Of a DNA stretch of 64,000 bases, positions 27,858 through 36,987 are shown in pieces. Within the stretch, counting starts at the first letter, position 1, and each line of letters begins with the position of its first letter. The position numbers were made by a program, and so were the translations under genes. The stretch is from the NCBI RefSeq assembly GCF_030068605.1, contig NZ_JASJOU010000004.1, forward strand, positions 1 to 64,000. Reading direction: 5' to 3'. A model generated the notes under the pieces. It made no database searches, had not been told where the DNA came from, and was given only the letters and a program-made list of their open reading frames with translations. The DNA is from Xanthocytophaga agilis (GTDB lineage: Bacteria; Bacteroidota; Bacteroidia; Cytophagales; 172606-1).

Positions 27858-27894
27858 AACTTCCGGGGATATGTTATCTCCGGAAGTTTTGTTT
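27858..27894 (+). terminator. Strong intrinsic terminator inside the glycan locus
   Basis: AACTTCCGGGGATA and TATCTCCGGAAGTT form a 14-bp stem (one G-U) with loop TGT, followed by TTGTTT. It lies between the LamG gene and the second GH144 gene, so the latter is probably under partial read-through or its own promoter. Confidence 0.85.
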
Positions 27895-27960
27895 CCAACA
27901 TATTCTTTATGAGTTAAAACAGATCCTACTAACGAATAGGATTTGATCAATTAAGATCTT

Positions 27961-29607
27961 ATGAAATACTATGCATTTTTATTCATTCTTGTTCTGTTGG
28001 TTGTTGCCTGTAAAAAGGATGACAATCCTGGACAACCAGAGTCTTTCTATTATACAGATGTTAGTATAGATGGCAAGCCGGTTTCTGCCAGTTATTATAA
28101 CGTTCCTGCCTCTCCTGTAGTAAAAGTTTCATTCTCAGGGAAAGTGAACAGTACTACAGTGAGTGCAAATGTGGTGTTTAAGCAGACGTCTACCTCTGCC
28201 AATGTGCCTTTTGATTTTATACTGGAAAATAGCGATAGCACCATTCGTATTAGTCCTAAAAATCCTCTTGAAAACCTGACAAAGTATACTGTTCAGATAT
28301 TGCCACAACTGCAATCTCAAAAGAATACGGCTTTCAATGCTACTGTTACCACTGAGTTCATCACAGTGATGGATACTACAGATAAGTTCCCGCGTATCTC
28401 AGATGAAGCTTTGCTGGATTTGGTTCAAAAGCAAACTTTTGCCTATTTCTGGAATTTTGGACATCCTACTTCTGGTATGGCCAGAGAACGGAATACTTCC
28501 GGCGACATAGTAACAACGGGAGGTACTGGTTTTGGGATAATGGCTGTTCTGGTAGCCGTCGAACGAAACTTTATAACACGTCAGGAGGGATATGACAGAA
28601 TCAAACTTATAGCCAACTTTCTGAAAACGAAGGCAACTCCATATCATGGTGCTTTTGCACACTGGATCAATGGCGCAACAGGTGCGACGGTAGCTTTTAG
28701 TACAAAAGACAATGGCGCTGATCTGGTAGAGACTTCCTATCTAATGCAAGGACTACTAACTGCCCGCCAGTATTTTAGCAATGCAAATGAAGCTGAACTT
28801 AGAAGCACTATCAATGAACTTTGGCAGAATGTGGAGTGGAGCTGGTTTCGGAAGAACAATGAAAATGTTTTGTACTGGCATTGGTCGCCTAACTATACCT
28901 GGGATATGAATATGCAGATCAGTGGGTGGAATGAAGCCTTGATTACCTATGTACTGGCTGCATCATCACCTACCTATTCGATTCCTAAAGAAGCATATAC
29001 CAATGGCTGGGCCAGAAATGGTAGTATGGTGAATAACAAAACGTTTTATTCTATAAAGCTGCCTTTAGGTCCTGATAGAGGTGGACCATTGTTTTTTGCC
29101 CATTATTCATTTCTAGGGATAGACCCCAGAGGATTGAGTGACACATACGCTAATTACTGGGAACAAAATGTAGCCCATTCACTTATCAATTATAACTATT
29201 GCAAAGAAAATCCCAAAAAATACAATGGGTATAGCGATTCTTGCTGGGGCTTAACCGCCAGCGATGATAATATTTCCGGATATGCTGCTCATGAACCCAA
29301 TAATGACCTGGGTATCATTAGTCCAACGGCAGCGCTTTCTTCTATGCCTTATACTCCGGAGGAATCTATGAAGGCTCTGCATTTCTTCTATTATAAACTA
29401 GGAGATAAGATCTGGAAACAGTATGGCTTTGTGGATGCTTTTAACTTGTCCAATATCTGGTACGCAGATTCTTTTCTAGCCATAGACCAGGGACCTATTA
29501 TTGTAATGATAGAAAACCATCGTTCACAATTGTTGTGGAATCTGTTTATGAGTTGCCCGGAAGTAAAAGCAGGATTACAAAAGCTATCCTTTCAGAGCCA
29601 GAAGTAA
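27961..29607 (+). CDS. GH144-type endo-beta-1,2-glucanase lipoprotein with Ig-like N-domain
   Basis: The 548-residue protein starts with a lipoprotein signal (LVLLVVAC, then KKDDNPGQP) and a ~100-residue Ig-like domain (SPVVKVSFSGKVNSTTVSAN, LTKYTVQILPQL). The GH144 catalytic domain follows, with the same blocks as the first copy: GGTGFGIM, HGAFAHWINGATG, DNGADLVETSYL, YWHWSPNY, GGPLFFAHYS, WGLTASDD and SPTAALSSMPYTP. The lipid anchor suggests surface display, while the first copy is soluble, which fits a division of labour: surface cleavage here and periplasmic cleavage at 20591. The gene ends the locus and is separated from it by a terminator at 27858-27894. Confidence 0.87.
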   Translation: MKYYAFLFILVLLVVACKKDDNPGQPESFYYTDVSIDGKPVSASYYNVPASPVVKVSFSGKVNSTTVSANVVFKQTSTSANVPFDFILENSDSTIRISPKNPLENLTKYTVQILPQLQSQKNTAFNATVTTEFITVMDTTDKFPRISDEALLDLVQKQTFAYFWNFGHPTSGMARERNTSGDIVTTGGTGFGIMAVLVAVERNFITRQEGYDRIKLIANFLKTKATPYHGAFAHWINGATGATVAFSTKDNGADLVETSYLMQGLLTARQYFSNANEAELRSTINELWQNVEWSWFRKNNENVLYWHWSPNYTWDMNMQISGWNEALITYVLAASSPTYSIPKEAYTNGWARNGSMVNNKTFYSIKLPLGPDRGGPLFFAHYSFLGIDPRGLSDTYANYWEQNVAHSLINYNYCKENPKKYNGYSDSCWGLTASDDNISGYAAHEPNNDLGIISPTAALSSMPYTPEESMKALHFFYYKLGDKIWKQYGFVDAFNLSNIWYADSFLAIDQGPIIVMIENHRSQLLWNLFMSCPEVKAGLQKLSFQSQK

Positions 29608-29652
29608 GTCTAGTGATACAAGTATTTGATTCGAATTAGGATTGACGGATAG

Positions 29653-29935
29653 TTTAACTGGTATACCAATCACAATTGAAAGTAACTGGAAGTATGGTCA
29701 TTGATGAAAGTGACCATACTTCCAGTCAAAGTTAAAAATGAACAGAGTTCGAATATTCTTGAAACACAACCAGTATTCCAGTCAAAAATAAAAGTGACCG
29801 GAACTCCAGTCATTCTTAAAAGTGAACATAGTTCCAGTCATTTTGTAAACTGATTCGAAATATGATCGCTTGTCTCGCTGAATAGTTGCCCGATGATATA
29901 GTCTTCAATTACAATTTTGACCAAAGTTCCAGTCA
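29653..29935. repeat. 28-bp-period intergenic array B (convergent gap)
   Basis: Seven 28-bp units tile without gaps from 29653 to 29848 (starts at 29653, 29681, 29709, 29737, 29765, 29793, 29821), and an isolated half-array unit ends at 29935. Several share a TGACC-N5-TTCCAGTCA-type core, for example TGACCGGAACTCCAGTCA at 29795. Units at 29685-29700 and 29711-29726 form a perfect 16-bp stem. The array lies between the GH144 gene and the convergent M61 remnant. Confidence 0.75.
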
Positions 29936-30021
29936 CTAGGGAGCATACTTCTAACTCTGGTTACTATTCCTGCAATTGCTGAAAGATAGGGGAATATCCT
30001 CCATCCAAAATTCTATAGACT

Positions 30022-31544
30022 TTACTTAGTGGTGGGTTTCCACTCAATTGCATCTACCTGTCCTCGGCGTGGTTGAAACGTAATGGAAATCACATGACCG
30101 GCACGACGAACTGTTATTGTAACTGGCAGTGTATAACTACTATACGTTGGGTTGATAGCGATAGTAGTTGCTATTTCGTCTTCTTCCAGCAAACCTGCTT
30201 TTTCTGCTGCCGAACCTTTTACCAATCCTTTGATCTTTTCACCTGCCCGAACATTTTTAGGACTTTCAAATCCTAAATCAAATAGGCCGGCTTTTATAGT
30301 TTCACTAATTTCCCTTTAAGCTTGCGAAGCTTTGCATCAAGATTGGCAAAATAGTGAGCACCCCGTGAATAGCCCAGGCTCCAGGCATTGCTGCCTGACC
30401 ATTTTATGGCAGGAATGTCTTTCTCGGGTATTTCGTGGTATGCATTCGTATAATACAAGGCAGATTCTTCATTGACAAGTTCACGATATTGTTTTGCAGT
30501 ATACAACCCGGCTTCAAAAGGAATCTTGATTGCCAGATAGTCTGCAATTCCTTCATTGTACCAGTCATCAATTCCTTTTTTTGGAGATGATAAACCAAGT
30601 AAAAAGGCATGCACCATCTCATGTGCAACCAATGAAGGCAATTCCGGATCAGTTATTGATTGAGTAGGAGGGAGATAAATCAGGAAAGAGCCATGAGCGG
30701 CAACTCCACTTTGTAACGGTCTGCCTTCATAGGTTCGTATCAGAAAACGGAAGGGCTCGTCAACTGATCCATTTAATCTTTTCCTTAACTGCTCGTATGT
30801 TTTTTGTGACCAGTCGCCTAAGGCCTGAATCTCATTGGATGTACGCCCCAGTGCATACATGCTAAAATCTGTATTTTCTGTATTGGCTGGATATACAGAC
30901 TTCTTGCCTGCCAGGAACTGACAGAAAAGAACAGTTTGAAAAGAGTCTTTAACGGTACAATTACCCATACCTGCTGTACTGATAGCCGTATGTCCTGTGG
31001 GTAGTTGCCAATGTAATTGTACTTGTACTGAATCTCCCGGATCGGGTAATAACAAGAAACTACCCAATGTGCCTGAAAGTCCTCCCCCAGCAGCTTGTAA
31101 ATCTACATGAGGACCTCTTTTGGCTGGAAAAGGGATTGCAACAGGTACATAGTAACTAACTTTAACCGCTCCGGAAGCCTGTCTGAATGCTGACCATTGC
31201 TGCATTACCAGATCATGTTTGGTTACTGTTGGTTTATTAAAAGATATTTGTCCAAGAGCATCGTATACTTTTAAGCTGGTCACTTGATCTGTGCTACGTT
31301 GCAGAAAAGGCTCCATCTTATAGTATAAAAGATCTAGCTTAGGTTTGGATTGAGTATATGTTGAAGGTAGCGTGTAGGAAACTTCTATTCCTGTTGCAAT
31401 ACCTTTTGCATCATACCTGGGCTTTAGATAAATCTCAAACTGTGAGAGTTCAGTAAGAGGCTGTGCAAAGAGGTTATCAAAGCCAGTTACAATCATAATA
31501 CAGAGTAAAGCAATAGCTTGTTTTAGAAGGAATAGTTTGTACAT
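30022..31544 (-). pseudogene. M61-type peptidase, broken before its PDZ domain
   Basis: From 31544 leftwards the protein has a signal peptide (IVTGFDNLFAQ), an N-terminal beta domain, and the M61 metallopeptidase core: HEMVHAFLLG (HExxH zinc motif) and NEGIADYLA with the third ligand Glu. The frame ends at 30294 right after YFANLDAKLRKLKGK. In another frame from about 30287 to 30022 the sequence reads as a C-terminal PDZ domain (GLFDLGFESPKNVRAGEKIK, KGSAAEKAGLLEEDEI). Family members usually have ~80-100 residues between these parts, so a deletion with frameshift is inferred. The peptidase core could still fold; the PDZ part could not be translated in frame. Confidence 0.7.
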
Positions 31545-32065
31545 AAAGGAAGTAGAGGTGGTTATGTATGGTAAAGATGAAGCTTAAATCTAGGTATTAA
31601 CTCAGTAATCTGAAAGTAAGTTACTGTTTCTCCATATGCTATATCTGCCCCTTATCTGTAACTATACTCCGGAATATGATTTTTTTAATAAGATATCAGA
31701 CAATGGGTTGACTGACATACTGTTAGGCATGAGAAAGTAATTCCTCAAAAACAGGAACCGATGTAATAATTCTTCCTCTCGTTTCCTTCTTTGTCAGAAA
31801 AATTGTAGGCAATAAGGGTTAGTACTGTTTTTTTTCTGCTTAAAGGCAACAGATTAAGTGGTTTAAGGATCAAATGTACACTATGATCCAAAATCATACA
31901 TCCTGTATCAAAGGGTTCATTATCACCGATATATCCTGAAGCTTGGGAGTATCTTTGTTAGAAGAATCTGAAGTAGTTAGGTGTCCGCGGAATAACTACG
32001 GATTCACAAGCAAACCAACATGTCTTTAAAGTTTTATTGGGTTTAGTATGATCATGTAATACGAA
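31545..32065. other. 520-bp intergenic stretch with a promoter-like element
   Basis: This is the gap between the divergent M61 remnant and the small secreted protein gene. TATCTTTG at 31950-31957 matches the -7 consensus and would serve the 32066 gene with a ~110-nt leader. No gene or RNA recognised. Confidence 0.45.
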
Positions 32066-32686
32066 ATGAAAAACTATTTTTTGATTGTTGCGCTTTTGAT
32101 AGCTGTTGTTGCTCAAGCGAAAAGACCAGTTATGCAGACCTGGTATGTAGGAGAAATAACTTTGTTAAATAATGAGGTGCTCGAAAGAGAGTTGCGATAT
32201 GATGCTTATACAGACTTGCTACAGGTAAAAGAGAATGGAACGATTAAGGTATATTCTGCAAGACAAGTGAGTTCTTTTGCTTTTTTTGATATCTACAGTA
32301 ATTCCAAACGGCAGTTTGTTAGTCTGATGCAGACTACACGATTTCGGAAATCCCGCATGTTTTTTGAAAATGTGATAAGTGGAGAGTTAAAGCTGATTCG
32401 TCGGGTGCGATCTGCTGGTGCTGCCAGACGAATTGTAGAGGAGACTACTGATTCCTGGTTTGATAAACACAATATATACGATTATTATATTTATACTGAT
32501 AACAGGTTTATTTCTACGAGACAGTTTTATAAAGAGATATACGAGCGTATTATGGTTGAGTTTAAAAAGCCTTTGGATATCTTTATCAAAAGCCGTAATA
32601 TCAATTTGAATACACAATACGGTCAGTTTGTGTTGATTAATCAGTATAATATTCTTAAAAACTCAGCTACTGTAGGACATTTCTGA
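32066..32686 (+). CDS. Small secreted protein, paralogue of 16860-17492
   Basis: The 206-residue protein has a signal peptide (FLIVALLIAVVAQA) and the same family architecture as the protein at 16860-17492: VGEITLLNNEVLERELRYDA, YTDLLQVKENGTIKVYSARQ, a basic mid-region, and QFVLINQYNILKN at the C-terminus. No catalytic motif or named domain is recognised. The two copies flank the glycan locus and lie about 15 kb apart in the same orientation. Whether this is functional linkage or coincidence is unknown. It is convergent with galK across a hairpin. Confidence 0.7.
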   Translation: MKNYFLIVALLIAVVAQAKRPVMQTWYVGEITLLNNEVLERELRYDAYTDLLQVKENGTIKVYSARQVSSFAFFDIYSNSKRQFVSLMQTTRFRKSRMFFENVISGELKLIRRVRSAGAARRIVEETTDSWFDKHNIYDYYIYTDNRFISTRQFYKEIYERIMVEFKKPLDIFIKSRNINLNTQYGQFVLINQYNILKNSATVGHF

Positions 32687-32694
32687 GTATAATA

Positions 32695-32729
32695 TACTAC
32701 AGGCCACAGTAGATATGTGACCTGTAGTA
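32695..32729. terminator. Hairpin between the 32066 gene and galK
   Basis: TACTACAGG and CCTGTAGTA pair perfectly around a 17-nt loop that itself contains CAC/GTG pairing. It is located between convergent genes; a bidirectional terminator is inferred. Confidence 0.6.
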
Positions 32730-32745
32730 CACTTTAGAAAATCGC

Positions 32746-33903
32746 TTATACAGAAAGGATGCTTGTTCCATCCTCAATACTTACCTTGTACATTTTCAGA
32801 TCAAGACCCATCGCAATTTTGTACGCTTTCTGAATGCGTTCAAATAGATCATCTACAGCATCTGCCTTTATAATATTAATCGTGCAGCCTCCAAAGCCGC
32901 CACCCATCATGCGGGCCCCTAATACACTTTTTTCGGTAGTAGTAAAGGAAACCAGATAATCCAGTTCCTTACAACTTACTTCATACATATCCCGCAAGCC
33001 ATTGTGTGAGCCGTACATACGTTGTCCGAATGTCTCCAGATCACCACGCTTCAAGTCTTCACAAGCTGCTAGTAAACGTTCATTTTCCTGAACTACATAC
33101 AGACAACGAACAAAAATAAGTGGATCAAACTTTCTCTGATGTGTAAGCAACATTTCTTCTGATACATCACGCAGGCTATGGATATCAGATTCCAGTGTTT
33201 GGAGAAGGGCAACGCCTGCTTCACATTCCTGGCGTCGGGTATTGTACTCACTGGACGCCAACGAATGTTTTACTCCTGTATCAAACAATACTATTTGATA
33301 ATCTGCTAAATCCAATGGAAAGTATTCGTAGTCAAGGGAGCGACAATCCAGACGGATCACCTCATTGTGTTTTCCGAAGGCACTGGCAAACATATCCATA
33401 ATACCACACTGTAGTCCCACAAACTCATTTTCAGACCTTTGTGCCATTCGGGTCAGGGTTAGCTTATCTAACGGAATATTGAATAGATGGGCAAGTCCCC
33501 AGCCTGTAGCGCATTCCAATGCTGCAGAAGATGACATACCGCCACCTGCCGGAACATCTCCGCTAACCACACAGTTAAAGGCAGGAATTGAGTGTCCCAT
33601 TTTTTGAAACTGTTCTACGATACCCAACAAATAATTTGGCCAGTTTTTGGGAGATGGCTGTAATACATCCAGTGTGGTTGTAAATTCATCTGAAAAATCT
33701 GCTGCAAACCAGTGGCAGGTAGCATCAGTACTGGCACTGAGTGTGATATAAATAGCTTTGTCTGTTGCTGCTGGTAAAACAAAGCCATTGTTATAATCGG
33801 TATGTTCTCCAATAAGATTTATACGGCCTGGCGAACGTACAATGAGTGGCTTCTGGTTGAAGCGGGATTCATGTATCTGAGAAATATGTAATGGTATGTT
33901 CAT
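32746..33903 (-). CDS. galK: Galactokinase
   Basis: The 385-residue GHMP-family kinase phosphorylates galactose at C1 in the Leloir pathway. Visible signatures are GRINLIGEHTDYNNG (galactokinase signature near the N-terminus), the phosphate-binding loop GDVPAGGGMSSSAALE, and GARMMGGGFGGCTINI near the C-terminus. Length is standard for bacterial GalK. It is cytoplasmic. It stands alone; galT/galE are not in the window. It is transcribed divergently from the methyltransferase-like gene at 34067. Confidence 0.95.
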   Translation of the reverse strand: MNIPLHISQIHESRFNQKPLIVRSPGRINLIGEHTDYNNGFVLPAATDKAIYITLSASTDATCHWFAADFSDEFTTTLDVLQPSPKNWPNYLLGIVEQFQKMGHSIPAFNCVVSGDVPAGGGMSSSAALECATGWGLAHLFNIPLDKLTLTRMAQRSENEFVGLQCGIMDMFASAFGKHNEVIRLDCRSLDYEYFPLDLADYQIVLFDTGVKHSLASSEYNTRRQECEAGVALLQTLESDIHSLRDVSEEMLLTHQRKFDPLIFVRCLYVVQENERLLAACEDLKRGDLETFGQRMYGSHNGLRDMYEVSCKELDYLVSFTTTEKSVLGARMMGGGFGGCTINIIKADAVDDLFERIQKAYKIAMGLDLKMYKVSIEDGTSILSV

Positions 33904-34066
33904 AAAGTTTTATTTCCTTAGACTGCAAACTTAACCTGTGAGAAGGGCTTAATCAAAGAAAAAGATATTTTAAAGTGTAAATAAAAGCTTAGATAAGCTA
34001 GATACTTGATTTTTAAGCAGATTTAAGAGATATTTGAATTTAAACCGCTTACTAAATTGGACTTAC

Positions 34067-34849
34067 ATGCAATTGTCCCCTAATTCTGAACCGGCTGCCA
34101 CAGATGCAGGAGTAAATCTGACTGCACTACGGGATAGCTTTTATGCTTTTAGCAATGTTGAACGGAACACTGTAGCTGCTCTTGAGAATTATGTGTTGAG
34201 GGGTTTACCCCAACAACGTAGTAGCGTGATAATTGGATGTCGTGAGTCATTTCTGGTATTGCATCTGGCAAAATTCTTTTCAGCATTGGTAGCTGTTGAA
34301 GAAGATGCCAACTTGTTGGCGGAGATTACGGCTCAGGAGCCTAAGATAGTTGCTTGTCAGATAGAGCCAGATGATTTTAAGCTAATTGGTCGTACGGATC
34401 TGATTGTGATTTCGCATTTATTGCAATCCCTGGGGGCATGGCTGGAAACTCCTGAAGAACGGAACCACCAACGCATGGCTTTTTTAAATCATTATTATGG
34501 CTCTCTGGAAACGGAAGGTGCCTTACTCTTTTTACAGAATCGTCCTCAGAATAATTATAAGCAATTGCTTGAATTCTTATCCTGTACACCGTCTCAGGAG
34601 TCACAGATGCTTTTTGAGCAGATTAATAAGCAATATACTACAGAACACTACTTATTTCCTGTAGAAATCTATACGCAACGTGCTGAAGATATGATACAGG
34701 CCTTGAGTTATCTGCTATTAGATAATAATATAGACTGGACTGAAAAAGCAATCTCTTTGCAAACCTATGTAAAGACCTTGCTACAGTTAGATGGCAATTA
34801 TTATTTCAATTATGAAGGCGAAATAACCATTATGCGTAAAAAAGCCTGA
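34067..34849 (+). CDS. Class I SAM-methyltransferase-like protein
   Basis: The 260-residue protein (ATG 34067; the frame is open to a TTG at 34034) has a weak Rossmann pattern: VIIGCRESFLVLHLAKFF, VAVEEDANLLAEITA, then TDLIVISHLLQSLGAWLE and a beta strand GALLFLQNR. The glycine-rich SAM loop is replaced by IIGCRESF, so it may be catalytically atypical. The partner gene at 34850-35623 is also a methyltransferase-like protein and converges with zero intergenic bases. I do not recognise a family name; the methyltransferase assignment is by fold pattern and is moderate. Confidence 0.55.
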   Translation: MQLSPNSEPAATDAGVNLTALRDSFYAFSNVERNTVAALENYVLRGLPQQRSSVIIGCRESFLVLHLAKFFSALVAVEEDANLLAEITAQEPKIVACQIEPDDFKLIGRTDLIVISHLLQSLGAWLETPEERNHQRMAFLNHYYGSLETEGALLFLQNRPQNNYKQLLEFLSCTPSQESQMLFEQINKQYTTEHYLFPVEIYTQRAEDMIQALSYLLLDNNIDWTEKAISLQTYVKTLLQLDGNYYFNYEGEITIMRKKA

Positions 34850-35623
34850 TTAGCTTCGAAGTGTAAAATGTTGCACAGGTTGCTTCTTTCTAAAGAAAAC
34901 AATCCCGATGTAAAATAAATCAACTGTAAGTATGACTGATGGATGTTTTTTGATTTGTTGCCAGGCCTGCTGCATTTCGTCTGACCAATAGATATCATCG
35001 AAGACAAATACTGAATTTTCATGCGATTTCCGCAGACATTGCTCAAAATAGCGTAAGGTAGGCTCTAACCGATGATTCGCATCAAAGAAAACAAAATCCA
35101 GCCTTTCAATTTTTTTCAATGTTTCTTCTAATGTCTCATCAATGTTTCCAACCACAGATTGAATGTGAGAGCAATTGAGTTTTTCGAACCGTTGCCGGGA
35201 TAAAGCTGCCAGTCCCGGATCTCCTTCAAATGTATATAGTTGCGCATGTTTACATCCGTGAGCCAGATAAAGTGTGGTAGTACCTAAACAAGTACCCAGA
35301 TCAAAAATGGTAGAAGGTTGAAAGTAGTTTACTAGTCTGAATAGAAGTTGTGCCAGACTGGGAGATTTCTCTGAATGACGGGCTAAATCTCTGATTTTAC
35401 GCTGCTTAGAGGCATTTACTCTTGATCCTGCTCCAAAATCCCTGATTGTGATACTTTCCTGAGAAGTTAAAAGATCCATTCTGGAGTCTTCCAGCGTTTC
35501 AAAACAGTAATAGGGTTTGGTATTGCGTATAACCTGATTGTAAAGCTGAAAGACGAATGGAGAATGAATGGCATGCGCATTCCCGGAACGTAACCAGAAT
35601 TGCAGATATCGTAAAAAAATCAA
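34850..35623 (-). CDS. Class I SAM-dependent O-methyltransferase-like protein
   Basis: The 257-residue protein has an N-terminal helical part (HAIHSPFVFQLYNQVIR) and a Rossmann methyltransferase core: STIFDLGTCLGTTTLYLAHG (SAM loop), LYTFEGDPGLAALSRQRFEK (acidic loop 1), and LDFVFFDANHRLEPTL (motif resembling the DxNH of caffeoyl-CoA-type O-methyltransferases), then VFVFDDIYWSDEMQQAW. Such proteins in Bacteroidota often lie in polar-lipid or glycan contexts, but the substrate is unknown. The stop codons of this gene and the converging 34067 gene abut. Confidence 0.8.
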   Translation of the reverse strand: MIFLRYLQFWLRSGNAHAIHSPFVFQLYNQVIRNTKPYYCFETLEDSRMDLLTSQESITIRDFGAGSRVNASKQRKIRDLARHSEKSPSLAQLLFRLVNYFQPSTIFDLGTCLGTTTLYLAHGCKHAQLYTFEGDPGLAALSRQRFEKLNCSHIQSVVGNIDETLEETLKKIERLDFVFFDANHRLEPTLRYFEQCLRKSHENSVFVFDDIYWSDEMQQAWQQIKKHPSVILTVDLFYIGIVFFRKKQPVQHFTLRS

Positions 35624-35688
35624 AACAGAGAATATATTAAATGCTAAAGAATATAAGGTGCAAAGAAATTAAATTTTAGCATTTATAC

Positions 35689-36075
35689 CTAGTTAAGACG
35701 ATAGGGAACTACCATCGTAAATTCTGGAATACGAACCCGGAATTGTTTGCCATCTACAATTCGTTCCATCAGATACGTTCCTTTCATTTTACCAATATTG
35801 GTTTTTAGATTACAACCAGATACATATTCATGAGTCTCTCCTGGCTCTAATACTGGTTGCAGACCAATTACTCCTTCTCCTTCTACCTCGCGGATAGATC
35901 CGTTGGAATCATGAATATGCCAGTGACGGCGAAGCAATTGTACTGTGTATTCGCTACAATTTTCAATACTGATTTTGTAGGTAAACACATAATGCTCCTG
36001 AGCCGGGCTTGAATATTCAGGTTGGTATTCGGTTGCTACCGTAACTTTTACACCTTCCGTAATTTCAGTAACCAT
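35689..36075 (-). CDS. apaG: ApaG-family protein
   Basis: The 128-residue protein matches ApaG along its length: an Ig-like beta fold with YVFTYKISIENCSEYTVQLL, RRHWHIHDSNGSIREVEGEG, and VIGLQPVLEPGETHEYVSGC, ending in a FRVRIPEFTMVVPYRLN tail. ApaG proteins are small cytoplasmic beta-sandwich proteins associated with divalent-metal/nucleotide homeostasis; exact function is unsettled. It is monocistronic, between a methyltransferase-like gene and divergent ung. Confidence 0.92.
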   Translation of the reverse strand: MVTEITEGVKVTVATEYQPEYSSPAQEHYVFTYKISIENCSEYTVQLLRRHWHIHDSNGSIREVEGEGVIGLQPVLEPGETHEYVSGCNLKTNIGKMKGTYLMERIVDGKQFRVRIPEFTMVVPYRLN

Positions 36076-36252
36076 ATTTCTATTGTTTCGTATTTACTTC
36101 AAAAACGGTTAAATATACACATTTGTTTTTTATTTTCGTAAATCTCCATCCTAAAAACTCTTCGCTATAGTTTCTCACAACAAAAAAGATACTATTTTCG
36201 GGTGTTTATTAAGATACGTTACTTTAACTTTTATTTTTAACTATTTTGACCT

Positions 36253-36915
36253 ATGGACGTTAAGCTTGAACCTTCCTGGAAAAGCCATTTAGAAGCAGAA
36301 TTTACAAAACCTTATTTTACAAAGCTGACTAACTTTGTAAAGGATGAATATGCCAACCACACTATTTATCCTGCTGGAAATAAAATATTTTATGCATTTG
36401 AAGCCACTCCATTTGACAAAGTAGAGGTAGTGTTATTAGGACAAGATCCTTATCATGGAGCTGGACAGGCTCATGGACTTTCCTTTTCTGTAAATGATGG
36501 TGTTACAACGCCTCCATCTTTACATAATATATACAAAGAAATAAGAGACGATCTGGGAAAACCCATTCCTAAATCGGGTAATCTAACACGTTGGGCAGAG
36601 CAAGGTGTATTATTGCTAAACGCCACATTGACTGTACGAGCTAATACAGCGGGATCACATCAGAAAAAAGGGTGGGAAGAATTTACAGATGCTGCTATAA
36701 AAGCTCTGTCAGACCAGAAAGAAAATCTTGTATTTCTTTTATGGGGGGCTTATGCACAGAAGAAAGGAGCTATTATAGATGCATCCAAACACTTGGTGTT
36801 AAAGGCTGCTCACCCATCGCCGTTTGCTGCTGATAAGGGCTTTTTTGGCTGTAAACACTTCAGTCAGGCCAATGCCTATTTAAAAGAGCATGGTAAGAAG
36901 GAGATAGATTGGTAA
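36253..36915 (+). CDS. ung: Uracil-DNA glycosylase
   Basis: The 220-residue family-1 UDG removes uracil from DNA. Motifs: LGQDPYHG with catalytic Asp65, [15 protein letters not shown], and HPSPFA with His187 that inserts into the DNA minor groove. The length is normal and the protein is cytoplasmic. A GC-rich near-palindrome (TTGTTTTTGG ... CCAAAACAA) after the stop codon around 36922-36962 probably terminates it before the lipoprotein gene at 36988. Confidence 0.96.
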   Translation: MDVKLEPSWKSHLEAEFTKPYFTKLTNFVKDEYANHTIYPAGNKIFYAFEATPFDKVEVVLLGQDPYHGAGQAHGLSFSVNDGVTTPPSLHNIYKEIRDDLGKPIPKSGNLTRWAEQGVLLLNATLTVRANTAGSHQKKGWEEFTDAAIKALSDQKENLVFLLWGAYAQKKGAIIDASKHLVLKAAHPSPFAADKGFFGCKHFSQANAYLKEHGKKEIDW

Positions 36916-36987
36916 AATGGCATTGTTTTTGGTCTGACTAAATTTGTGAGGCCAAAACAACACTCAATTTAATAGTATACACTATAC

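Noticed and set aside
29653-29935. CRISPR array
   Set aside because: The period is 28 bp in total, units are degenerate, there are no unique spacers of uniform length and no cas genes in the window.
30022-30225. Independent small PDZ gene
   Set aside because: The PDZ homology extends upstream of its only possible start, and the order matches the C-terminal part of M61 peptidases, so it is a detached fragment.
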